From: Macrocystis pyrifera
Lineage: Eukaryota > Sar > Phaeophyceae > Laminariales > Laminariaceae
Assembly (NCBI GenBank): GCA_031763025.1
Contig: JASSKH010000003.1
Coordinates: 11,232,734 to 11,296,733 of the forward strand
DNA length: 64,000 bases
Direction: 5' to 3'
A program made the position numbers and the translations under genes. Below are positions 1-11,700 of the stretch, piece after piece; the stretch's first letter is position 1; each line of letters starts with the position of its first letter. The notes under the pieces are model-generated. The model saw only the letters and a program-made list of their open reading frames with translations. It did no database searches and had not been told where the DNA came from.

Positions 1-337
1 GAAGCAAAACACATGTTATCCCTTACCGTTTGTGTGCTGTTTGGTCCCAACCACCCCTGCGTGGGGCTGCTACGTAAGCTGGCACACGACGGATCCACGT
101 GCTGGCGCTGGAGTGCCCGGCAACTCGTTGTTGTTTGTGCTTGCTACTGTTGTACGGCTCAGCCTGGGTACGTTGAGGATTTGGATGACCTTCTACCAGT
201 AGCCCAACATGCCGTACAAATACAGTACCTCGACAAATGGCAACGAAGGCAAAACATGAGGTTCGAAGCGAGTAGGTCCACGAATATACGGTCGTCCGTA
301 CACGGTACCGTTACACCCCAAACACCCCGTCGTTCAG

Positions 338-425
338 AGGCGGGGGGGGGGGGGGGGGGCTCGACATCATGCATGGCCGTAGTCGTATGAACATAGACCC
401 TCGCATCCCCCCTACAGTGCCAGGA
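338..425 (-). mobile_element. Poly-C-tailed element, short 5'-truncated copy
   Basis: A run of about 18 G is followed by the element terminus (CATCATGCATGGCCGTAGTC and CATAGACCCTCGCATCC), then unrelated sequence. Read on the minus strand it is the last 70 or so bases of the family ending in poly-C. Confidence 0.65.
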
Positions 426-539
426 CAATATTATAAGGCTCACTCTGGGCAAATCAGTCGATCGGTATGTTGCCCCTATAGCTCGGCAGGTGAACACCCT
501 CACACTACCAGGTGTGGTTCTTCTTATCGTTCGCGCAGG

Positions 540-600
540 GATTTCTCGGTCCTCGTCCCCCCCCCCCCCCCCCCCCGTTCCCTTCCGCAAGGGTAAAAAT
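540..600. repeat. C homopolymer, about 19 bp
   Basis: A C run in CCTCGTCCCC...GTTCCC that is not next to the element terminus seen at other C/G runs. Confidence 0.7.
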
Positions 601-614
601 TCGTTTCTCATCAC

Positions 615-890
615 GCACCTGAGGCGTTCTACGATAAAGGTTTACCCTAAAATTTCTGAGGCATCCTCACTTTAGGAGCCCCGTACCTCAACCGAAAACT
701 GACTTCAGAAATTATCTAGATGCATCCCGATGAGTCAATCCCATGGACCAAGTGTACAAAAAAAAAAAACGTCATTTTTCGAAACAAGATTGGGTATTCC
801 GACGATTTTGGGGTTAAGGAGCCCAGTCAATCAGATGAAAGAAAATTGCGGAAATGTGCTACGATACCTCTATCGCAGAACGCGTCACCT
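615..890. repeat. Dispersed repeat, copy 1, at the 3' end of the kelch gene
   Basis: About 275 bp closely match 22275-22545 in the same orientation. Shared blocks include GGCGTTCTACGAT, CCGACGATTTTGGG, GCGGAAATGTGCTAC and AGAACGCGTC. The repeat ends at the kelch stop codon, so the predicted 3' UTR of that gene is this repeat. Its identity is unknown; it may be the leading part of a transposon, because the second copy lies just before a LINE. Confidence 0.7.
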
Positions 891-2729
891 TTCCATGGCC
901 CGCTTCTTCTTCCTTCGGCGGTACTCCACGTACAGGGCGAAGAGCAGGATAACACTGCCGAAGAAGAGCGGCACAATTATCCCCCATGGCAGAGGCGAGA
1001 CATACGTCCACGTGTACCTTTATTTTTGATGATGGCGACAGAAGAGAGCGGGGGGGGGGGGGGGGGTGGGGGGGGGGGGCATGTTTACTCGAGTTTGGTG
1101 ACGGGGACAGGCGGAGGGAAGGGGGGGGGGCATGTGTGTCTTCATTTGATGATGGGGACGGGAGGAGAGGGAAGAGGGGGGGCATGTGTATCTTCATTTG
1201 ATGATGGGGACGGGAGGGGGGGGGTTGGGGAGGGCATGTGTAGTTAACTTGGTGATGATGACGGGAGGGAGCGGGGGGAGGGGGGGGCATGTATACCTTT
1301 TTTTTATGACGACGACGAGAGAGCGGGGACGGGGGGGGAGGCGACGAAAAACAAAAAAAATGAATGACCATTTCCATTTCCATTTCAATGCTTGCTGTAG
1401 ACACCAAGAGGCGAGAAGTAGCGTCCATGTACACCTTAATCTGACGCCGGTGCCGAGAGAGCGGCGGGGGCGGCAGGAGGGGAGGACGATGTCAAAACGT
1501 AAGTTTTCCGCAGACGGAGAGCAACGGTATTGTTGGAGTTATTCCACCGCCCACTATAGAATACATGCGAAGTATCAGGGCACCAAGGCACAAAGTAAAA
1601 TGACAAAGCTAACCCCACCACTTTTGTTTTCGAGCCATTCCTATTTGACTCTTAGCTGGTGGAGCAGCCGGATATTTCGCAGCCAATGACTCACTGACTC
1701 CACCACTCAATATAGGCAATGAATTCCTTGGGCTATTTGTTAAGAAAAATGTCACTCTTCGTATCACAAGACCCTGTCTGCCCACGAAGAAAACGCAAAC
1801 CCTCGCACAACAGAATCAAGGACCAGCGATACATCAATGAGAAATAACGGGCGATAAAACAATTTATTTAGCAATTGTATGGTTGCGCTCGTCCTTTCTT
1901 CGTATTTTTTCAATTGTACATCTCCAAATAGTCGTTTCTACCTTGTTCGTGTTCTCCGCCCCCCCCCCCCTCCGTACCAGTTTCTCGCTCCCTCCCCGCC
2001 TCCCCTTACGACTACGGCCATGCATGAGATCGAGTAAATCTCTCGCATCGAGTGCACCCCCCCCCCCCCCTAGCCCCATCCTCTTTCCCTCTTTCCTTGT
2101 TTGTGTCCCCTGTCTGGCTGACTCACATGTTGAGCTTTTCTCTGTAGCTGAAGTCGGCGTTTCCTGCCGGGTCAGTTGCTCTGACGTACAGGATGTACTC
2201 TCCGGTCCCGGGCCCCCCAGCCCACCGGTTTAGAAAAGAGACGTCCAGCGAGTCGATTCGGTCCGTCCACGATGTGACCTTGATATATCCATTGCATAAA
2301 ACGAGCGGGCAACGAGAGTGGGGCGATGGGCGGCAGATATATAATAGGTCAGGCCAGAGAAAGAGTAATGTGTTCATATTTACCTATTTTTACTAACAAA
2401 ACTTGGTCCCATTAACTATGGACCCCCGTAATCGCACACGCAAAAAAGAGTTTTGACGCAAGTACAGATCTCACAGCAGCGTGGCGTATCCATACATAAG
2501 AGTGAATGCGATGTGTTGAGAAAAAAAAAACTTACCTCCAGACTCTCTTCTGCGTCGAACACCCTGACCTCGTAGTAGCAGACCTCTTCATCGCACGTGA
2601 AGTCGAAGTCGCTGCTCAGCAACGTCAATAGTTAATGTTTTCGGACACGTTGCCCATCAACCATGCAGCAGCAGCAGCAGCAGAAGAAGCAGCGAACAAC
2701 AACACACAGCAGCGACAGGAACGACAGCA

Positions 2730-2780
<51 letters not shown>

Positions 2781-5700
2781 AGCAACAGAAGTACCAGCAA
2801 CGGAGGAACAGAAGCAGCAACATAACCAGCAAAGTTGACGAAAACGGTCAGTGAAGAGGCCTGTAAAACACTCCACGAAAAGGGTTCGGACACTGCTGTA
2901 TGCATCAAACGCTAGCAGCAGCAGGAACAGCAGCAGCAGCAATGGCAGCAGCAGCAGCGGCAGCAGCGAAAACCGGCGAGGACAGGGGGGGCACGTTTTT
3001 TCCCTTTTCGCGTGCACGTTTTGCGACAAAATGGCGGGGAAAAAATAAGTTCGTTGACTCGTTCAGTAAAACTGGACGTATACGGGTAACTTGATGCTAA
3101 CGCGGTCGCTCCCAAGGAAGGGGAGCTCTCAAGGAAAGGGGGCATAGCTGGAACGTGAAAACGCAGCGATACCGCCGCCACAGTTGTTTGCTCCGTCGAT
3201 ATCTAACCCGACCCCCCCTGTTTCTACTGCCATGCTTGACAACGAGTATACCCCCCCCCCCCCCCCCCTTCCCCACGCTATGTTGTTTATCCAACCACCA
3301 ACGTTTCTTCTATTAATACCTGCTATCCTTATGCCTGGCTTAGTCACTTTGCCGGTCGCTCCCGTCCTATATATAACCCACGAACTTTCGCGCTGAGCGG
3401 AACCCCTACACTTCTACCCCCCTGGCCTGATGCATGCCACGGCCTCATTTCTGATGAGGTTCCTGACTTGAAGGAGATCTCTACAACAAGCAGTACCTCA
3501 CCCAAAAGCTGGTTTTGATAAAAACAATGAGCATGTCCCATCGACCAAGGTACGCCAAAAACTAAGTAGTGTAAATTATATACATATATACGTATTGATA
3601 AAAAACGATAACAGGTGGTACGTAGATAGTTTTCTTTCGTTGGGGACCCCCCTTCCCCGTCAGTAGTAGTCAGTCTTCAGTCTGAAAACGTTGCGGCCGA
3701 AATTGTCTACTGCTATATTGGCCCAATACTTTCTGCCCTCGGTTGGGTCCCTCAACTGACCAACTACCGGTTACTACGGGGGACCATAGTAAATAGGACC
3801 AAATGGTGTCAGTAAAAATAGCGAAATACAAAGGTTTTAGTGTGTACCGTAGGTCCTATTAACTATGGTCCCCCGTAATAGTGTGTTGCCCTTGCTGCAA
3901 TAGTATATATTTGTATATACCACTCTGTCCGGAAAACGTGACATCAGGTTTTATTTTCACAGTAATAGTTAAGAACGTCCTTATATTTCCGGACACAGCA
4001 GTGGTGCTATTTGTTTGAGGACTATTATTACGGGGGTCCATAGTTAATAGGACCTGTGCTATACATAAAAACCTATATATTTACCTATTTTTACCAACAA
4101 TATTTGGTCCTATTCACTTTGGTCCCCCGTAATAGCATCGCATATAAATGCTTGGACGGGTGTGTGCGCGAACAAACGTTTTCGAGCAAGAGTCATGTGT
4201 TTTTGGTGGGATGTTGAGCTCCTCGTGTGAGGAGCTCAGAGAATAAGGCCCCGCCCCTACATGCCGCTGCATTGCTAGGTGGGGAACCTCTAACAGTGTG
4301 AGGCAAGGCGCGCGTCGTCGCACCTTCCAGAGGTATAACTCGACGGTCCGTTCGCGACGAACGCGGTCGGGGTGCGGTCGTCGCGGTACCAGGCGTCGTT
4401 CTTCAGCTCGTCCTCGCCCGACCGCCCCCCCAGCACGAGGAACTTCTGCTTGAAGTACACCGAGGCCGCGTGCGTCCGAGCGCCGGGGTTGATCTTGCAG
4501 CGGAGCCCCCCCAACGCCTGAGACGTGTCTGCTGTGGTGTAGACCTACTTTGTTCGGTTGGTTGGTTAGTTGGCCATTGTTATTGTATTCCGTTAGCAGC
4601 ACCAGCAGCACCAGCAGCAACAGCAGCAGCGCAAAAGATAGCGTCGGGTGGTGGGGGGCGGGGCAAGTCGGGGCGGGGTGGGGGAGCTGATCACCACGTT
4701 TTCGACATCATGGTCTTCAAGGGTTGCTGCTGTGGACGAGACGACTGTTACTGTAGCCCTAACCCTATCCCTACCCCTAAACCCAATCGACCAATCAATG
4801 CATGTTGTTAGTCATCTTCGTCTCGTAAACTACAGCAGTGTGCGTCAACCATAGTGTCGAAAATGGTGGTAAACTCTACTGACGAATCGGCGTGGGGCGC
4901 GGGGGGGGGGACGGTTAGCACTCACGCAGTATACAACGGCGGTGGCAAGCGGAAAGCGTGCGACCATCAAACTTTTTTACGACAGGCTGCACGCAAACTT
5001 CAGGATGCTTTATGTTCGAAAGGTGACGACGTGACCAGCCTGCCGGAGTTGCCTGCTGCCTCCCTCCACCAGGATACACCCGTCCCTTTCCCTCCGAAAT
5101 CACTGTGCGTGTTCGTACACCCGTGCGCTACTCCTCCCCACCCGTGCGCTACTCCTCCCCGCCCAGCATTCTAGCGAGATGCACGATAACTACTATCAGC
5201 TAGATGAATAGCAGTCTGCGATGGTTGGATACTGCTATTCATGCAGCTGATACAGTAGTTATCGTGATGTTTCTCTGAACGAAAGCACATTCCGGGATTC
5301 GAAATCTCAATGGCTCATGGTGTAGTATCCTTAGCACGGCAAGTCTATCGTCGCACTGTTTCACACATCAGACAGATCACGATCTAGATGATCTGGATCA
5401 TCTACATAACGATCTAGATCATCTAGACCATCTAGATACTAACCTGCCGTTAGGATATGTCATGCAGAATCCGTATAGTACAGGTCAAACACAGGAAGCA
5501 TATGGCATATCCTGCAGATCATGCAGCTCCCACCCGGAAATCTGAGCTATACTCGTAGATCATACAGATCAGGAATATATCTGAAATGAAAGATCTAGAT
5601 CATGGAGTGCGGGAATCAATCATCTGCCGACGTGTGGCTACGTACGGCAAGGGTAGTACCGAGTATTTCTGAGCCTCTCCTATCCTCACTTGGGGGAGCT

Positions 5701-8700
5701 ATTTACGCTATGGACTACAGTAGCTCCATGCCCTCACCCAAAAACTTGACGGCTGTGATTTATTTTTTTAAACGAAGGTTTACCGTATAAAGACGCAAGA
5801 TATCACACACACACACACCCCGCCCCCACCCCGCCCCCACCCCTGCTGAACAACGCCACTTCCTTCTCCTTCTTAGACACCCCCCCCTCCCTACCTCATC
5901 TACCCCCACTTCCAACCCCCAACACCACCCCTCTCCCCCCCAACCCTACTACCTGTACGCTATCGAATGCGCGCCGGCAGTCTCTTTACCTGCTTCCCGT
6001 GTGAAAACGTGAAAGCAGCCCTGCTTGTTTTGCGGGGAACCATAGTAAATAGGACCTACGGTACACACAAAAAGCCATATATTTCCCTGTTTTTACTAAC
6101 AATATTTGGTTCTATTTACTAAGGTCCCCCGTAATAGTATCCCTGTCGAGGCTAATAACCTACAAGAATGATGCACGTGTCAAAGCTCTGCCATCTCTCT
6201 TCACAGAGACAAAGCCTCGACACATGCATCATTCTTTCACCATCACCCCGACCCCCAACTCCTGGGACGAATTTCAGAGCCGATTTTCTCCTAAACATGC
6301 CTTAAGGGCCTAGGGCAGACACAACGAGAAAGATGGCTGGCTTTCGGAAGGTCTCGCCCGAGACCTCTCTGTTTCGATGGACGCGTCGCTCGGTGTTTTC
6401 GCTCTCCCCATCGTTGTTGCAAAGTAGAAAACCAGCTGGTGAAATTTTGTCCGAGGGATGTGTGTGTTACCTTATCACCCGGGTGCTACGATAGATAACC
6501 TTTTTTGTACTGCACTGCTGTACATGTACCTAAATTAGACTCTGGTTGTAAGTGTTTTGCCCCCACAATGGAGGTGCAGTCCTAGAGGGGTGAACAAAAC
6601 CATAACATACCTGGTAGCCTACCGGAAGGTATAAAAAACGAAACATATCGCAAAAAACAAAAAAGACGAAATAATGGAGTTCCGACGATGTTATTGGGCA
6701 GTGAGTGAGTTTTCCTCAGTTTTTGTTTTTAGGAGTCCAGTTGTCAATACACTGCGAAACGTTTTTGGGCCAAAACGTGCTCCAAATACCGCTATCGCGG
6801 CAGCACGCGTTTGTGAAGGGAAGCACTCATTGGGGAAAAAGGCTACGCTTGATATTAATGCCAGATTTTCAACGGGGCTTATACTCTCCGTCAGAGTGAT
6901 GGAGTTTAAGCTCGACGTTTACGTATACACAGTAGGTACAAAAAGGAGAATTTGTTCGTAGACTTTGTGCATACTGTAGGTTTCCTGTTGGTTCAATGGC
7001 ACTACCATACTTTAGTCGCATAACTCTGTAGGCTAGTGGGTGGTGCTACTGCTGTATACATAACCACCAAGGTTGGGGGTCGTGAGTGAGTTCGGTTCTC
7101 ACCGATTTTAGGTAGTGCTATATATATATATACGTAAGCAAACCTTTCCTTCCTTGGTTTTGCTTTTTTCCCCTCGGTTTTTTTCTTTTCTTTCGAGGGA
7201 TTTTTTTTTTTCACGAGGGTATCAACGATGAAAGCTCATATGCTTTGCATGCGTATCACTGTCGGACGGTAAACGCCTATTAACAAGTAGTAACTTTTTT
7301 TTTTGTAAATCGGTGTACCTGTTACCTGAGACACTTCTCCCACCCCAGGCACGTTGGGCGACTCCCCGAGCGCCTCTATATAGCTGCAACCGTCCCAGCC
7401 TTCGATCATCTCGGTCACGTCCTCATCTTCTTCCGCGGCCTCTCCGACGCCTCCCACGGTGAAGTCCACTCCGTACCACTTCGCGTACTGGTAAGTGGGG
7501 TTACCTCCCTTTTATCGAATCGGAGAGGGAGGTCAGAGGGGGGAGGAAGGTGGAAATTTTGGAGTCAGGGTTTGGGGGGGGTCAAAGTGGGTACCCCTAT
7601 TTGCAACCTCTGCGGTAGCGAGGGTCGGGGGGGGAGGGAGAGGGGAGATCAGGAATGGGGGGGGGTGGAGGAGGGGGTGGACAGTGTGGGCTCACAATTA
7701 TTATTGAACCGGGGGCCGGGGAGGCGCCACGGGGGGGGGGGGGGGTATACTCGATAGGAGAGATGTACTCGATCTCATGTATGGCCGTAGTCGTATGACC
7801 ATAGAGGGGGGGGGGGGGATAGAAAATTTGGACTCAAACCACCTAGCGAAACGGGGGGGGGGGGGTCGGGAAAGGGGAGGGGTGGAAAGTAGGAGCTCAA
7901 AAATAAAAGCGGCTACGCATACGAAGTATACTCGTACGGTAGAGGTGGGCGCAAAAGAATGGAAGAGAAGCTAAAGGGGCTTGGCCACACATGTATACTT
8001 CGAAGTATGTATATATATGTGCTCAAAGCAGAGCGTCAGAAACGTCTCACGTATACATCATCACAGGTTCGAAGTTGAAGCGCCAATAGCAGACTCGTAT
8101 TACCGCATCGCGCACAGTAACCACACCGTGGAACGCACACCACCACCTTGCAAAAAGGGCATGCCCCTATGTATGCACTACTCTCTGTTCGCTGTATTTC
8201 AACAGCCAGCGGGTAATAAAATTGGGTACAAAACAGTCACGGACCAACACAGCACCAAAGCTGCACCACCTACCCACTCCACAAACTTCGGCAACAACTA
8301 AAACCTGGCCGTCCAAACAAGTTCTTTCATACAGTGCCTTCCGAATGCACGCACGAACGCACGAGCGCACGCAACGAACACTTGGATCGCGCGTTCGCGT
8401 TTATCTCATTCCATCCACCTGCACTCACCGCGAAGACGGGGTCGACGTTCCGCGGCTGCCCGTCCTCTCCATTGTAGAGCTGCACGTCAGGATCCGTGGT
8501 GCACTTCTCGATCAAGGCGATGGCCAGATCTCGTAAGTCGCAGATGTGAGACACTGAGAGACGATCTTCCAAAGGAACCTTCCTCAATGCATGCATGAAT
8601 GCGCGTGTGGGTGAGTGGGTGGGTGCGAGAGGCAGTGAGGGGGTATAAAGGCGACACAAGGGAAGATGGCGACAAATTGGAGTGCACGTTTTTGTTTTTG

Positions 8701-11700
8701 TTTTTCAGCCCTTTTCTCGATTTGATTTTGCCAAGTTCCAAAAACGAGTCTATTCTCAGGTGTTTTGTCCCCGAAAATGTGGTTCAAGAATAGTTTTCTC
8801 AAGGGGGGGAACGAGGGGGGGGTGGGGAGGTACTCGATATCATGCATGCCCGCAGTCGTATGACCATAGACCCACGCATCCCTACAATGCCGGAACGGCG
8901 CACGTCGGGTTTTCACCGACCAGGTAGACATTGCTTCCACCAAGTGCGAAGCGCCGTGAGGTGTTCGGCGAGTCACATGAAGGGTGAGCTGCATCCTACG
9001 AAGAACAGCTTGTGAGGCAGACTTGCGTATGGACGACAGCTTCAATGAATTACTTTATTTTCCGGTTGTGGCCACTCTCAGGGAAGGGGTGGGGGTGTAC
9101 TCATTATCATCCATGGCCGTAGTCATTCGACCATTGACCACGCACGCCTTTCGAGACGGAGCACCGTTCCTACTCCTATTAGAGACACCTCCAACATTTG
9201 GGCGCTCATTGCGTTGTTTCCATATATTACATAAAACTTTTTGCTATTAATAATCATATTCCCTTACGGGGGAGTGGTTGAGAGCAGTTTTCCCAAAGGG
9301 ACTAAAACCAGATTCATTTTTAGGCAGCGTCGAACGGGCGCAACAGTCGTTTCCATCCAGGAGATCGTCACCAAAACACGAGTGGCGATAAGGCGCTTCG
9401 TCTCTGCAAGGTGTATAGTGACCGTTCGAAGCATGCTAAGGAAAACATGTGGTGATAGAGATGTACTGACGTGTTGACATGCTGACGATGCGGTTCACCG
9501 CGATATTTCACGAGAAAAAGCGGAAGCTGAAAGAAGTCACGCTGAAGGCTTTCGAAGCGGTTGTGCCGAGAGACCACGAGGCGTACGCGTAGTACGAGTG
9601 TGGAGGAGTGAAGGGGGCGGGATCCCTGCAGAGCTCGGAAAAAGACGGAGATAATTCGGACGAACAAATCTGGAAAGAATATGACGCGGGCTAAGAGGCT
9701 CAACCCCGGAGCTACTATAAGTAGCGGAAATACTAAACAGGTGTTTAAATGTCGAAAGAGAGGAGCTAACTGCTAGGGTGGGCAAATCATGTACATGCAT
9801 AGAACCCCACCCCTTCCCCAGAACATGCGAGGGTCTATGGTCATACGACTACGGCCATGCATGATATCGAGTGTATCCCTCCCCCTTTCTCCAGAACACC
9901 ACCCCTCCTCCCGCTTCCACCGCGCTCCGTCCCCCCACCCCGTGCGCTCCCCCGCCCCACCCCGCCCCACCCCGCCCCCCCCCATTGAAAAACAAGCGCA
10001 TACATACTAACTGTAACGACGAAAAAACCTGCGGTATGTCGTAACCCCTCAGCTTCAGGACCGTGTACTTGTCCGCGGTCGCCAATTGCGCGATGGTCTC
10101 CACCCCGGCCTGCGTCAACATCGCGGCCTCTTCGTCGGTCACGAGTGGCCGGAGGTCCGCCCCCACCGACCCCAGCTCGAATGGGGCGAAGGTCGGCAGG
10201 AAGGCGTGTCTCAGCAGAGAAACGTCGCTGTCGCCGTCGAGGTAGTACATCTGCGGAGGGGGGCCGTCGACGAAGCCCGTCGTGCCGGCCACCGCCGAGC
10301 GGTACGGCTGTTCCGGGGAGTAGTCTTCGGCCCACTGTCCCCCACCCTCGGGGTCCCAGCTCCTGGACATCATCAAGGTAATAATTTTGAGGGTGCAGCA
10401 GTTAGTGGTCGCGTTTGTGATATTAGTGGTGGTTGTGTTGGTGGTGTTAGTGTTGTTGGTGAGTGTGATGTGGTGGTGGAGTGGTGGTCATAGTGGGGCT
10501 GTGCGCACTGCTCAATTGCCACAAGACAGATCTAGTGGAATGAGGCAATCTATCTTTGTTGTGAGGTCGGTCTTAACGCAGCATAAGGCGCCGGACAGAC
10601 GAGTAGGCGCGCACCTGGAGGAGCTTCAGTGCAGACTAGACTCGCCATGGGGTGCTTGATTTATACGATTGACAGGGTCGACCGTATACCCCTTCATATC
10701 AGCTTTTATCCAAACAACATGCCCACCTTTATCTGCTACCACTCTAAGCCACATATGCCCTCCCCCTTCCCCCTTACCAGGTATCTCCAAGAATGCCTTC
10801 ATCACTGTGACCTCCAGTGACGTATACGCGGGGCTCGAAGGAGTTGATGGCCGAAGGAGCCTCCAGCACCACCTGATGTCCCGCTCGCCCGGGCCAGGCT
10901 GGGGCAGTGATGTTCGCGTCCCACACGGAAGGTTGACCATCGCCGTTGCTGCTGCTGCTGCAAATGCGTTGCAAAAATCGTCGGTTACATATCTAAATAC
11001 ACATGGTTTGTGGGAGTTCCAAGTACGGAGGAAGGCGCGAGAGGACGGGCTCTAGAAGCTGCAAGCTTGATATAGGGGGAACTAAAGGGGTCAGGTGCAA
11101 GCAGAGTTGGCCAAACATGGTTGATTCGGGTTGTTGATGATCTGCGTAGTCCGTGGAAACAGCCAGCATGGGGGGGGGGCGCAGAGGCAGGCAGGCAGGC
11201 AGAAGTACCCGCATATACCACGACGTTTTTTTTTTTTGCGTGCATGCGCGCGTAGTCCTTATATATTTGGGAGTTGGCGCCAGGTAAAAGCAGCTTCATC
11301 TCGCTTACTCGCTACTAATCGAACCATTGATTTGAAGGGATCTTCGCGGGTCGTGAACGTGACCCGACCCGCGGGGTCGGGGCAGGGAGTTTTTGAGAGC
11401 TCGAGGTCCACTCGGATCGGGTTGGACCGGGTCGGATCGGGTCAGGAGGTTTCAATATCTACAGGTCGGGTCTGGTCACCCTTGCCCGACCCGACCCGGC
11501 CTGACCCGCGAGGCTTGACCTGACCCGTGAATAACCCTGCTTAATTTTAGCACACGCTGGATTCAGCATTTTTTTTTTCTATTTTACCCCGTTTGACGTA
11601 TTGAAGGTGTTTTTCGTTCACGCCGGGATAATTTTTTTCTGCCTTTATGACCGACCGTGGTGACGGCATACGAGCCGGAGGCAATATTTTCAATGATGAG

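Noticed and set aside
859-1434. Proline-rich 191-codon minus frame
   Set aside because: It is a reading of the G-rich minisatellite; the real exon here is in another frame and is only 133 bp.
2632-2908. Poly-Gln, poly-Ala, poly-Leu and poly-Cys open frames
   Set aside because: They are six-frame products of CAG tracts inside a kelch intron.
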